Assembly (NCBI GenBank): GCA_977017575.1
Contig: CDRNVI010000106.1
Location: 1 to 38,005 of the forward strand
DNA: 38,005 bases
Direction of reading: 5' to 3'
From: Paramoeba atlantica
Taxonomy: Eukaryota > Discosea
Each line of letters begins with the position of its first letter. The first letter of the stretch is position 1. The notes beneath the pieces were generated by a model. It had not been told where the DNA came from, ran no database searches, and saw only the letters and a list, made by a program, of their open reading frames with translations. Of this stretch, positions 18,604 to 28,483 are shown one piece after another. The translations under genes were made by a program, and so were the position numbers.

Positions 18604-20087
18604 TTTTTGCGATTCTCTTCGTTCACAATCGTGTGGCCGCTTTTGGGCGCGCGCGAGAGACGCAACGTGAATCGCAGAAGCAATGGTACATTTTAGGGTA
18701 TTTTCTTTGCTGAAATGAAGTCTTTTTGGCCTGTGTAGCAGATGACGTTTTGGCGGCAGAGACGGTGAATGGGTAGATGGCCGTGCGCGTGTCAAATGTA
18801 AAAGCCCGAAAAGTGTACCGCTTTTTAGCGCATCATATCTTAAAATTCAAAATGACGTCAGATTTACCTCTTTCCGCCTGCATGGTGAAGGGGGGTTTTC
18901 AGATATCTCTGGACGCGACGTTTGCATGACTTCCGTGCATGGCGTGCGTCGATTGCGAAACGCCGAACCAGCAAGCTACACCTCCTGAGTGGTCGTGCTT
19001 CGCGCGATATTTTCTGTAGAGATAGAGTTTTTCCGTTAGTCAGTATGATTGCGAAACAAAACGTGGGTTTCGCCAGTCCACTTTTTGTCCGTTCTTCCCT
19101 GAATCAAATCTTAAACAATTTTAACCCTTTCTACTTGATGAGCGTTCTGATCGCTCGTGCTTTGCTCTGATATTTGCTTTGGGCACTCTTTTCACATGAT
19201 TTCACTGATACTATAAGACTTCCCCTCTTCTAACGCAAGAATTTGTTGTCATCGGACATTCTTTTAGTCAAATCAATGCTTGATTGCACAAGCTTCCTGC
19301 ATCTCAAGGGGGGGGGTTGTATTTCTCTACACCTCTTTCACTTTTCACCTGCTCTTCCAAGCAACAGGGTCACAGGGCGCGCGCGTATTGTAATAGTGTG
19401 GTGGAAAAACGTCGGTTTCACACGAAACTCGCATCCACCGTGCGACCCCATTCCGTGGAGAACGATCTTTGTTTTCTTCGATCGCACTGATTCCGTTAGA
19501 TGCACAGAGCGTGATTTCACGTGAATCGAACAATTCCGCGAGATGTTTTACTTGGGGCAAAGCAGGGCAGCACATGAACAATGAAAACAGGACGCGCAAT
19601 GGCGCGGAACACCTTCCACGTGACACCTTCCGAAACGCGTTCTGCACAATCCAGGTATAAAACAACGAATTTCTTCGCCCGGCCGTTGCAAAGACCCACC
19701 CCTTACCGATAGATTTCGTAGCTCTGCTCTAAACGTGAACGCATCGTGCTCAACCTCTCTTCCCGACTATGTCATCGCAAAAATTGTATGTGTCACTTCT
19801 GGGCCGTTCGCATGGGCATGTGTTGGGCACACTCAAACCCCCATTGCATTCATCAATGCGACCTACGGTTGTGAATGTCGCCTTGCTTGGGGGGGGGGGG
19901 GGGCTGTAAGGATCGTTAAGCGAGCGAAATCGGGGAGTTTCCATTATGACATGAATTAGCAAGGTAAAGTGCACCGCTATGGACACACAAAATTCGAGAC
20001 ACACCACGACGGAAGCGTCCATACCCAAGTGGTTAAGGGGCCTGACTTGAAATCAGGTGTTCTCACGCGCAGGTTCGAACCCTGCTG
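18598..20087 (+). repeat. Array unit 8 (short; most divergent)
   Basis: 1490 bp, 15-G tract. It has private changes C-to-T at 18883 and A-to-C at 19134, and contains the tRNA with a 2-nt deletion, so it carries the most private differences. Confidence 0.9.
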
Positions 20088-20093
20088 GGCGCG
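20015..20093 (+). tRNA. tRNA-Ser(UGA), copy 8, with shortened variable arm
   Basis: 79 nt instead of 81: one GT of the TGTG at the start of the variable arm is missing, shortening the arm from 13 to 11 nt and reducing its stem from GTG/CAC to about two pairs. All other stems, the anticodon TGA, the B box and T5 are intact. The long arm is the main recognition element of seryl-tRNA synthetase in eukaryotes, so charging of this copy may be weakened. Confidence 0.9.
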
Positions 20094-21579
20094 TTTTTGC
20101 GATTCTCTTCGTTCACAATCGTGTGGCCGCTTTTGGGCGCGCGCGAGAGACGCAACGTGAATCGCAGAAGCAATGGTACATTTTAGGGTATTTTCTTTGC
20201 TGAAATGAAGTCTTTTTGGCCTGTGTAGCAGATGACGTTTTGGCGGCAGAGACGGTGAATGGGTAGATGGCCGTGCGCGTGTCAAATGTAAAAGCCCGAA
20301 AAGTGTACCGCTTTTTAGCGCATCATATCTTAAAATTCAAAATGACGTCAGATTTACCTCTTTCCGCCTGCACGGTGAAGGGGGGTTTTCAGATATCTCT
20401 GGACGCGACGTTTGCATGACTTCCGTGCATGGCGTGCGTCGATTGCGAAACGCCGAACCAGCAAGCTACACCTCCTGAGTGGTCGTGCTTCGCGCGATAT
20501 TTTCTGTAGAGATAGAGTTTTTCCGTTAGTCAGTATGATTGCGAAACAAAACGTGGGTTTCGCCAGTCCACTTTTTGTCCGTTCTTCCCTGAATCAAATC
20601 TTAAACAATTTTAACCCTTTCTAATTGATGAGCGTTCTGATCGCTCGTGCTTTGCTCTGATATTTGCTTTGGGCACTCTTTTCACATGATTTCACTGATA
20701 CTATAAGACTTCCCCTCTTCTAACGCAAGAATTTGTTGTCATCGGACATTCTTTTAGTCAAATCAATGCTTGATTGCACAAGCTTCCTGCATCTCAAGGG
20801 GGGGGGTTGTATTTCTCTACACCTCTTTCACTTTTCACCTGCTCTTCCAAGCAACAGGGTCACAGGGCGCGCGCGTATTGTAATAGTGTGGTGGAAAAAC
20901 GTCGGTTTCACACGAAACTCGCATCCACCGTGCGACCCCATTCCGTGGAGAACGATCTTTGTTTTCTTCGATCGCACTGATTCCGTTAGATGCACAGAGC
21001 GTGATTTCACGTGAATCGAACAATTCCGCGAGATGTTTTACTTGGGGCAAAGCAGGGCAGCACATGAACAATGAAAACAGGACGCGCAATGGCGCGGAAC
21101 ACCTTCCACGTGACACCTTCCGAAACGCGTTCTGCACAATCCAGGTATAAAACAACGAATTTCTTCGCCCGGCCGTTGCAAAGACCCACCCCTTACCGAT
21201 AGATTTCGTAGCTCTGCTCTAAACGTGAACGCATCGTGCTCAACCTCTCTTCCCGACTATGTCATCGCAAAAATTGTATGTGTCACTTCTGGGCCGTTCG
21301 CATGGGCATGTGTTGGGCACACTCAAACCCCCATTGCATTCATCAATGCGACCTACGGTTGTGAATGTCGCCTTGCTTGGGGGGGGGGGGGGGCTGTAAG
21401 GATCGTTAAGCGAGCGAAATCGGGGAGTTTCCATTATGACATGAATTAGCAAGGTAAAGTGCACCGCTATGGACACACAAAATTCGAGACACACCACGAC
21501 GGAAGCGTCCATACCCAAGTGGTTAAGGGGCCTGACTTGAAATCAGGTGTGTTCTCACGCGCAGGTTCGAACCCTGCTG
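20088..21579 (+). repeat. Array unit 9 (last short unit)
   Basis: 1492 bp, 15-G tract. It has an empty LINE target site and still carries G at the position where all long units have T. Confidence 0.9.
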
Positions 21580-21585
21580 GGCGCG
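21505..21585 (+). tRNA. tRNA-Ser(UGA), copy 9
   Basis: Identical to copy 1; the last tRNA before the LINE-bearing units. Confidence 0.95.
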
Positions 21586-22381
21586 TTTTTGCGATTCTCT
21601 TCGTTCACAATCGTGTGGCCGCTTTTGGGCGCGCGCGAGAGACGCAACGTGAATCGCAGAAGCAATGGTACATTTTAGGGTATTTTCTTTGCTGAAATGA
21701 AGTCTTTTTGGCCTGTGTAGCAGATGACGTTTTGGCGGCAGAGACGGTGAATGGGTAGATGGCCGTGCGCGTGTCAAATGTAAAAGCCCGAAAAGTGTAC
21801 CGCTTTTTAGCGCATCATATCTTAAAATTCAAAATGACGTCAGATTTACCTCTTTCCGCCTGCACGGTGAAGGGGGGTTTTCAGATATCTCTGGACGCGA
21901 CGTTTGCATGACTTCCGTGCATGGCGTGCGTCGATTGCGAAACGCCGAACCAGCAAGCTACACCTCCTGAGTGGTCGTGCTTCGCGCGATATTTTCTGTA
22001 GAGATAGAGTTTTTCCGTTAGTCAGTATGATTGCGAAACAAAACGTGGGTTTCGCCAGTCCACTTTTTGTCCGTTCTTCCCTGAATCAAATCTTAAACAA
22101 TTTTAACCCTTTCTAATTGATGAGCGTTCTGATCGCTCGTGCTTTGCTCTGATATTTGCTTTGGGCACTCTTTTCACATGATTTCACTGATACTATAAGA
22201 CTTCCCCTCTTCTAACGCAAGAATTTGTTGTCATCGGACATTCTTTTAGTCAAATCAATGCTTGATTGCACAAGCTTCCTGCATCTCAAGGGGGGGGGTT
22301 GTATTTCTCTACACCTCTTTCACTTTTCACCTGCTCTTCCAAGCAACAGGGTCACAGGGCGCGCGCGTATTGTAATAGTGT

Positions 22382-23878
22382 CTTGTTGACTCTTACCGCT
22401 ATCTGGGAAACATTCAGGATTCAGGCGTTTCTTCGCCAGTAAAAGACCGCTTAAGGCTCACCTGGGCCGCATTTCGGAAGCTCAAGGGCATTTGGGACTC
22501 GCCACTGAGTGCATCAACAAAACTGCGTTTGTTTGATTGCCTCGTTTACCCAATCATGACCTTTGGTGCCGCTTCGCTTTCCATATCCAACAAAATGCTT
22601 CGGCAAACAGAAGTTGAGCTCAATATGATGCGAAGATTTTGCTGTAATTGTGCTAAATTGGACGAGTTTGGACACTGCTACCCTATCGAGTCACTTTATT
22701 GCGGCACTCCTCGTTTCTCCACCGTACATCGCGTTAGTCGGGCTAAAATTGTTGGTCACATTCTAAGGCACTCATTCATGTTTCGAGATCTTATCCAGTG
22801 GAAATGCAGCGATAGGAAACGAAATCTCTCACCAAGCGAAGCTTGCTTTCACGATCTGGACATTACCGAAGAACAAGCCCTCGTATACGCTCAGGATCGA
22901 GATCACTGGAAAAAGTTATGTGAAGATTTAAAGGTAGCACTCGAACCGCTTCCGGATTACGAAAGACTCTCTTCTCCTAGATGGAAAAGTAAACATGCCC
23001 ACGCCTTGAAGCAAGATACGCCTTACGATTTGCAATTTGTCGAAGAAAGTTCTGATCCTTTTCCATTAAAAGATGATGAGGTTCACTTCTATATTGATGG
23101 TTCAGTCCGTGCCTTGCGGGTGACAAACGAGATCAGAGCAGGTGCTGGAATTGTTGTGCTTCAACGATGGACAACCGATAAATGTTTTTCCTTAACATTA
23201 GATGTTGATAGTGCCGAGCAAGCTGAGGCTGAATCTTTTCGAGAGGCGCTTAAAAGAATACCGGACGGAGCAAAAGATATCGTAGTACACACAGATTCGT
23301 TCTATGTGTGGAACTTCTTTCATCACGTTCGCATCCGGAGACGGGTAATAGGGTATGACCGCGTCGTCAACAGAAACATTCTACAAGATATAGATCATCA
23401 GGTGCGGAAACTAAAATCTCAGAATGTTAATTTGTATGTGTGCAAAGTTAAATCTCATAATGGGAACGAATATAACGACAAAGCTGATGTCTTGGCTCTT
23501 TCGGCGTCACGAAGGCCGTTAAAATCACAAGAGGCAAAGAGGTTGAAGACGACAAAAGCTCCTTCTTCTTCTTCTTCTGACCCAATATCCTCGCCAGAAG
23601 CGACACTCATATTGCGCCCAAGAAGGAATGTTGACACTATTTCATCCAAACGCAAGAATAACACTACTGCAAGTGGGGCTCTATCCAAAAAGGGTAGCTC
23701 ACTGTCTGGAGAGCCTGGAGTGAAACCGTCTGAAAAAACGAATGCTATGATCCTGAGTAGGCCTGATGTCGGTAAAGAAAAAAGTTGCAAGGGAAATAGG
23801 GAGTCTGATAAGATCGTGGAAACAAAGGGAAAGAAGTCTCCCAAGAGAAAGAAGGCTTCACGAAAATTAGAACAGTAG
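22382..23878 (+). CDS. LINE ORF2 remnant: RT C-terminus, RNase H domain and basic tail (5'-truncated, open)
   Basis: The frame is open from the first base of the insert to TAG 23876-23878, 498 residues. Residues 1-90 read like the end of a LINE reverse transcriptase: YRYLGNIQDSG, then LTWAAFRKLKGIW, then LRLFDCLVYPIMTFGAASLS, matching the usual Y-L-G, AW-x-x-F-x-x-L and LFxxxVxPxxTYGAxxWS pattern. GHILRHS and AQDRDHWKKL follow. An RNase H domain spans about 230-380 with D239 (YIDGS), E282 (AEAESFREAL), D305 (HTDSF) and D366 (GNEYND), the full acidic set, plus H359. The last 110 residues are Ser/Lys/Arg-rich. The RT catalytic site and endonuclease are missing, so the piece cannot retrotranspose alone. 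It has no start codon of its own other than internal ones (TTG 22529 or later ATGs). Confidence 0.85.
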   Translation, partial: LVDSYRYLGNIQDSGVSSPVKDRLRLTWAAFRKLKGIWDSPLSASTKLRLFDCLVYPIMTFGAASLSISNKMLRQTEVELNMMRRFCCNCAKLDEFGHCYPIESLYCGTPRFSTVHRVSRAKIVGHILRHSFMFRDLIQWKCSDRKRNLSPSEACFHDLDITEEQALVYAQDRDHWKKLCEDLKVALEPLPDYERLSSPRWKSKHAHALKQDTPYDLQFVEESSDPFPLKDDEVHFYIDGSVRALRVTNEIRAGAGIVVLQRWTTDKCFSLTLDVDSAEQAEAESFREALKRIPDGAKDIVVHTDSFYVWNFFHHVRIRRRVIGYDRVVNRNILQDIDHQVRKLKSQNVNLYVCKVKSHNGNEYNDKADVLALSASRRPLKSQEAKRLKTTKAPSSSSSDPISSPEATLILRPRRNVDTISSKRKNNTTASGALSKKGSSLSGEPGVKPSEKTNAMILSRPDVGKEKSCKGNRESDKIVETKGKKSPKRKKASRKLEQ

Positions 23879-23886
23879 TATCTTTA

Positions 23887-23903
23887 ATCGGTTTTTAACC
23901 GAT
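23887..23903 (+). other. Perfect hairpin in the LINE 3' UTR
   Basis: ATCGGTT (23887-23893), loop TTT, AACCGAT (23897-23903), directly before the (GGATA)n-type tail. Some LINEs use a 3' stem-loop for template recognition by their RT, so this may be that signal. Present in all complete copies. Confidence 0.6.
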
Positions 23904-24554
23904 CTATTAGGATAGGATAGGATAGGAGGATTGTAATAGTGTGGTGGAAAAACGTCGGTTTCACACGAAACTCGCATCCACCGTGCGACCCCATTCCGTG
24001 GAGAACGATCTTTGTTTTCTTCGATCGCACTGATTCCGTTAGATGCACAGAGCGTGATTTCACGTGAATCGAACAATTCCGCGAGATGTTTTACTTGGGG
24101 CAAAGCAGGGCAGCACATGAACAATGAAAACAGGACGCGCAATGGCGCGGAACACCTTCCACGTGACACCTTCCGAAACGCGTTCTGCACAATCCAGGTA
24201 TAAAACAACGAATTTCTTCGCCCGGCCGTTGCAAAGACCCACCCCTTACCGATAGATTTCGTAGCTCTGCTCTAAACGTGAACGCATCGTGCTCAACCTC
24301 TCTTCCCGACTATGTCATCGCAAAAATTGTATGTGTCACTTCTGGGCCGTTCGCATGGGCATGTGTTGGGCACACTCAAACCCCCATTTCATTCATCAAT
24401 GCGACCTACGGTTGTGAATGTCGCCTTGCTTGGGGGGGGGGGGCTGTAAGGATCGTTAAGCGAGCGAAATCGGGGAGTTTCCATTATGACATGAATTAGC
24501 AAGGTAAAGTGCACCGCTATGGACACACAAAATTCGAGACACACCACGACGGAA

Positions 24555-24635
24555 GCGTCCATACCCAAGTGGTTAAGGGGCCTGACTTGAAATCAGGTGT
24601 GTTCTCACGCGCAGGTTCGAACCCTGCTGGGCGCG
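24555..24635 (+). tRNA. tRNA-Ser(UGA), copy 10
   Basis: Identical to copy 1; the first tRNA after a LINE insert. The LINE ends about 626 bp upstream of it, so the internal promoter is undisturbed. Confidence 0.95.
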
Positions 24636-25431
24636 TTTTTGCGATTCTCTTCGTTCACAATCGTGTGGCCGCTTTTGGGCGCGCGCGAGAGACGCAACGT
24701 GAATCGCAGAAGCAATGGTACATTTTAGGGTATTTTCTTTGCTGAAATGAAGTCTTTTTGGCCTGTGTAGCAGATGACGTTTTGGCGGCAGAGACGGTGA
24801 ATGGGTAGATGGCCGTGCGCGTGTCAAATGTAAAAGCCCGAAAAGTGTACCGCTTTTTAGCGCATCATATCTTAAAATTCAAAATGACGTCAGATTTACC
24901 TCTTTCCGCCTGCACGGTGAAGGGGGGTTTTCAGATATCTCTGGACGCGACGTTTGCATGACTTCCGTGCATGGCGTGCGTCGATTGCGAAACGCCGAAC
25001 CAGCAAGCTACACCTCCTGAGTGGTCGTGCTTCGCGCGATATTTTCTGTAGAGATAGAGTTTTTCCGTTAGTCAGTATGATTGCGAAACAAAACGTGGGT
25101 TTCGCCAGTCCACTTTTTGTCCGTTCTTCCCTGAATCAAATCTTAAACAATTTTAACCCTTTCTAATTGATGAGCGTTCTGATCGCTCGTGCTTTGCTCT
25201 GATATTTGCTTTGGGCACTCTTTTCACATGATTTCACTGATACTATAAGACTTCCCCTCTTCTAACGCAAGAATTTGTTGTCATCGGACATTCTTTTAGT
25301 CAAATCAATGCTTGATTGCACAAGCTTCCTGCATCTCAAGGGGGGGGGTTGTATTTCTCTACACCTCTTTCACTTTTCACCTGCTCTTCCAAGCAACAGG
25401 GTCACAGGGCGCGCGCGTATTGTAATAGTGT

Positions 25432-26928
25432 CTTGTTGACTCTTACCGCTATCTGGGAAACATTCAGGATTCAGGCGTTTCTTCGCCAGTAAAAGACCGC
25501 TTAAGGCTCACCTGGGCCGCATTTCGGAAGCTCAAGGGCATTTGGGACTCGCCACTGAGTGCATCAACAAAACTGCGTTTGTTTGATTGCCTCGTTTACC
25601 CAATCATGACCTTTGGTGCCGCTTCGCTTTCCATATCCAACAAAATGCTTCGGCAAACAGAAGTTGAGCTCAATATGATGCGAAGATTTTGCTGTAATTG
25701 TGCTAAATTGGACGAGTTTGGACACTGCTACCCTATCGAGTCACTTTATTGCGGCACTCCTCGTTTCTCCACCGTACATCGCGTTAGTCGGGCTAAAATT
25801 GTTGGTCACATTCTAAGGCACTCATTCATGTTTCGAGATCTTATCCAGTGGAAATGCAGCGATAGGAAACGAAATCTCTCACCAAGCGAAGCTTGCTTTC
25901 ACGATCTGGACATTACCGAAGAACAAGCCCTCGTATACGCTCAGGATCGAGATCACTGGAAAAAGTTATGTGAAGATTTAAAGGTAGCACTCGAACCGCT
26001 TCCGGATTACGAAAGACTCTCTTCTCCTAGATGGAAAAGTAAACATGCCCACGCCTTGAAGCAAGATACGCCTTACGATTTGCAATTTGTCGAAGAAAGT
26101 TCTGATCCTTTTCCATTAAAAGATGATGAGGTTCACTTCTATATTGATGGTTCAGTCCGTGCCTTGCGGGTGACAAACGAGATCAGAGCAGGTGCTGGAA
26201 TTGTTGTGCTTCAACGATGGACAACCGATAAATGTTTTTCCTTAACATTAGATGTTGATAGTGCCGAGCAAGCTGAGGCTGAATCTTTTCGAGAGGCGCT
26301 TAAAAGAATACCGGACGGAGCAAAAGATATCGTAGTACACACAGATTCGTTCTATGTGTGGAACTTCTTTCATCACGTTCGCATCCGGAGACGGGTAATA
26401 GGGTATGACCGCGTCGTCAACAGAAACATTCTACAAGATATAGATCATCAGGTGCGGAAACTAAAATCTCAGAATGTTAATTTGTATGTGTGCAAAGTTA
26501 AATCTCATAATGGGAACGAATATAACGACAAAGCTGATGTCTTGGCTCTTTCGGCGTCACGAAGGCCGTTAAAATCACAAGAGGCAAAGAGGTTGAAGAC
26601 GACAAAAGCTCCTTCTTCTTCTTCTTCTGACCCAATATCCTCGCCAGAAGCGACACTCATATTGCGCCCAAGAAGGAATGTTGACACTATTTCATCCAAA
26701 CGCAAGAATAACACTACTGCAAGTGGGGCTCTATCCAAAAAGGGTAGCTCACTGTCTGGAGAGCCTGGAGTGAAACCGTCTGAAAAAACGAATGCTATGA
26801 TCCTGAGTAGGCCTGATGTCGGTAAAGAAAAAAGTTGCAAGGGAAATAGGGAGTCTGATAAGATCGTGGAAACAAAGGGAAAGAAGTCTCCCAAGAGAAA
26901 GAAGGCTTCACGAAAATTAGAACAGTAG
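25432..26928 (+). CDS. LINE RT-end/RNase H reading frame, copy 2
   Basis: The same open 498-residue frame, with identical protein sequence over the part compared (449 residues from 25579). All four RNase H acidic residues are kept. Confidence 0.8.
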   Translation, partial: LVDSYRYLGNIQDSGVSSPVKDRLRLTWAAFRKLKGIWDSPLSASTKLRLFDCLVYPIMTFGAASLSISNKMLRQTEVELNMMRRFCCNCAKLDEFGHCYPIESLYCGTPRFSTVHRVSRAKIVGHILRHSFMFRDLIQWKCSDRKRNLSPSEACFHDLDITEEQALVYAQDRDHWKKLCEDLKVALEPLPDYERLSSPRWKSKHAHALKQDTPYDLQFVEESSDPFPLKDDEVHFYIDGSVRALRVTNEIRAGAGIVVLQRWTTDKCFSLTLDVDSAEQAEAESFREALKRIPDGAKDIVVHTDSFYVWNFFHHVRIRRRVIGYDRVVNRNILQDIDHQVRKLKSQNVNLYVCKVKSHNGNEYNDKADVLALSASRRPLKSQEAKRLKTTKAPSSSSSDPISSPEATLILRPRRNVDTISSKRKNNTTASGALSKKGSSLSGEPGVKPSEKTNAMILSRPDVGKEKSCKGNRESDKIVETKGKKSPKRKKASRKLEQ

Positions 26929-26979
26929 TATCTTTAATCGGTTTTTAACCGATCTATTAGGATAGGATAGGATAGGAGG
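25432..26979 (+). mobile_element. LINE fragment, copy 2
   Basis: Same 1548-bp insert and same ATTGTAATAGTGT duplication (25419-25431 and 26980-26992) as copy 1, so it arose by duplication of the unit, not by new insertion. Confidence 0.9.
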
Positions 26980-27606
26980 ATTGTAATAGTGTGGTGGAAA
27001 AACGTCGGTTTCACACGAAACTCGCATCCACCGTGCGACCCCATTCCGTGGAGAACGATCTTTGTTTTCTTCGATCGCACTGATTCCGTTAGATGCACAG
27101 AGCGTGATTTCACGTGAATCGAACAATTCCGCGAGATGTTTTACTTGGGGCAAAGCAGGGCAGCACATGAACAATGAAAACAGGACGCGCAATGGCGCGG
27201 AACACCTTCCACGTGACACCTTCCGAAACGCGTTCTGCACAATCCAGGTATAAAACAACGAATTTCTTCGCCCGGCCGTTGCAAAGACCCACCCCTTACC
27301 GATAGATTTCGTAGCTCTGCTCTAAACGTGAACGCATCGTGCTCAACCTCTCTTCCCGACTATGTCATCGCAAAAATTGTATGTGTCACTTCTGGGCCGT
27401 TCGCATGGGCATGTGTTGGGCACACTCAAACCCCCATTTCATTCATCAATGCGACCTACGGTTGTGAATGTCGCCTTGCTTGGGGGGGGGGGGGGCTGTA
27501 AGGATCGTTAAGCGAGCGAAATCGGGGAGTTTCCATTATGACATGAATTAGCAAGGTAAAGTGCACCGCTATGGACACACAAAATTCGAGACACACCACG
27601 ACGGAA

Positions 27607-27687
27607 GCGTCCATACCCAAGTGGTTAAGGGGCCTGACTTGAAATCAGGTGTGTTCTCACGCGCAGGTTCGAACCCTGCTGGGCGCG
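27607..27687 (+). tRNA. tRNA-Ser(UGA), copy 11
   Basis: Identical to copy 1, with the T5 terminator retained. Confidence 0.95.
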
Positions 27688-28483
27688 TTTTTGCGATTCT
27701 CTTCGTTCACAATCGTGTGGCCGCTTTTGGGCGCGCGCGAGAGACGCAACGTGAATCGCAGAAGCAATGGTACATTTTAGGGTATTTTCTTTGCTGAAAT
27801 GAAGTCTTTTTGGCCTGTGTAGCAGATGACGTTTTGGCGGCAGAGACGGTGAATGGGTAGATGGCCGTGCGCGTGTCAAATGTAAAAGCCCGAAAAGTGT
27901 ACCGCTTTTTAGCGCATCATATCTTAAAATTCAAAATGACGTCAGATTTACCTCTTTCCGCCTGCACGGTGAAGGGGGGTTTTCAGATATCTCTGGACGC
28001 GACGTTTGCATGACTTCCGTGCATGGCGTGCGTCGATTGCGAAACGCCGAACCAGCAAGCTACACCTCCTGAGTGGTCGTGCTTCGCGCGATATTTTCTG
28101 TAGAGATAGAGTTTTTCCGTTAGTCAGTATGATTGCGAAACAAAACGTGGGTTTCGCCAGTCCACTTTTTGTCCGTTCTTCCCTGAATCAAATCTTAAAC
28201 AATTTTAACCCTTTCTAATTGATGAGCGTTCTGATCGCTCGTGCTTTGCTCTGATATTTGCTTTGGGCACTCTTTTCACATGATTTCACTGATACTATAA
28301 GACTTCCCCTCTTCTAACGCAAGAATTTGTTGTCATCGGACATTCTTTTAGTCAAATCAATGCTTGATTGCACAAGCTTCCTGCATCTCAAGGGGGGGGG
28401 TTGTATTTCTCTACACCTCTTTCACTTTTCACCTGCTCTTCCAAGCAACAGGGTCACAGGGCGCGCGCGTATTGTAATAGTGT

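Larger units (their letters stand above)
22382..23929 (+). mobile_element. 5'-truncated non-LTR retrotransposon (LINE) fragment, copy 1
   Basis: A 1548-bp insert flanked by a 13-bp target-site duplication, ATTGTAATAGTGT, at 22369-22381 and 23930-23942. Short units show the empty site with one copy of this sequence. The insert starts abruptly inside the reverse transcriptase coding region and ends with a hairpin and a (GGATA)n-type tail, the classic outcome of target-primed reverse transcription with 5' truncation. The RNase H domain after the RT places it among RNase H-bearing LINEs (I, R1, LOA, Tad and similar); the clade cannot be fixed without the missing part. Confidence 0.9.
21580..24629 (+). 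repeat. Array unit 10 (first LINE-bearing unit)
   Basis: 3050 bp, 12-G tract. It holds the LINE fragment at 22382-23929 and the G-to-T change at 24389 shared by all complete long units. Confidence 0.9.
24630..27681 (+). repeat. Array unit 11 (LINE-bearing)
   Basis: 3052 bp, 14-G tract; shared T at 27439. Confidence 0.9.

Noticed and set aside
23455-23844. Minus-strand 129-codon frame inside the LINE
   Set aside because: It lies fully antisense to the RNase H/basic-tail frame and mirrors its codon bias; no domain is recognisable.
22382-23929. LTR retroelement as the source of the RNase H domain
   Set aside because: There are no terminal repeats; the 13-bp target duplication, simple-repeat tail, 5' truncation and RT-end motif (L-x-x-Y-P-I-M-T-F-G-A) fit a LINE.
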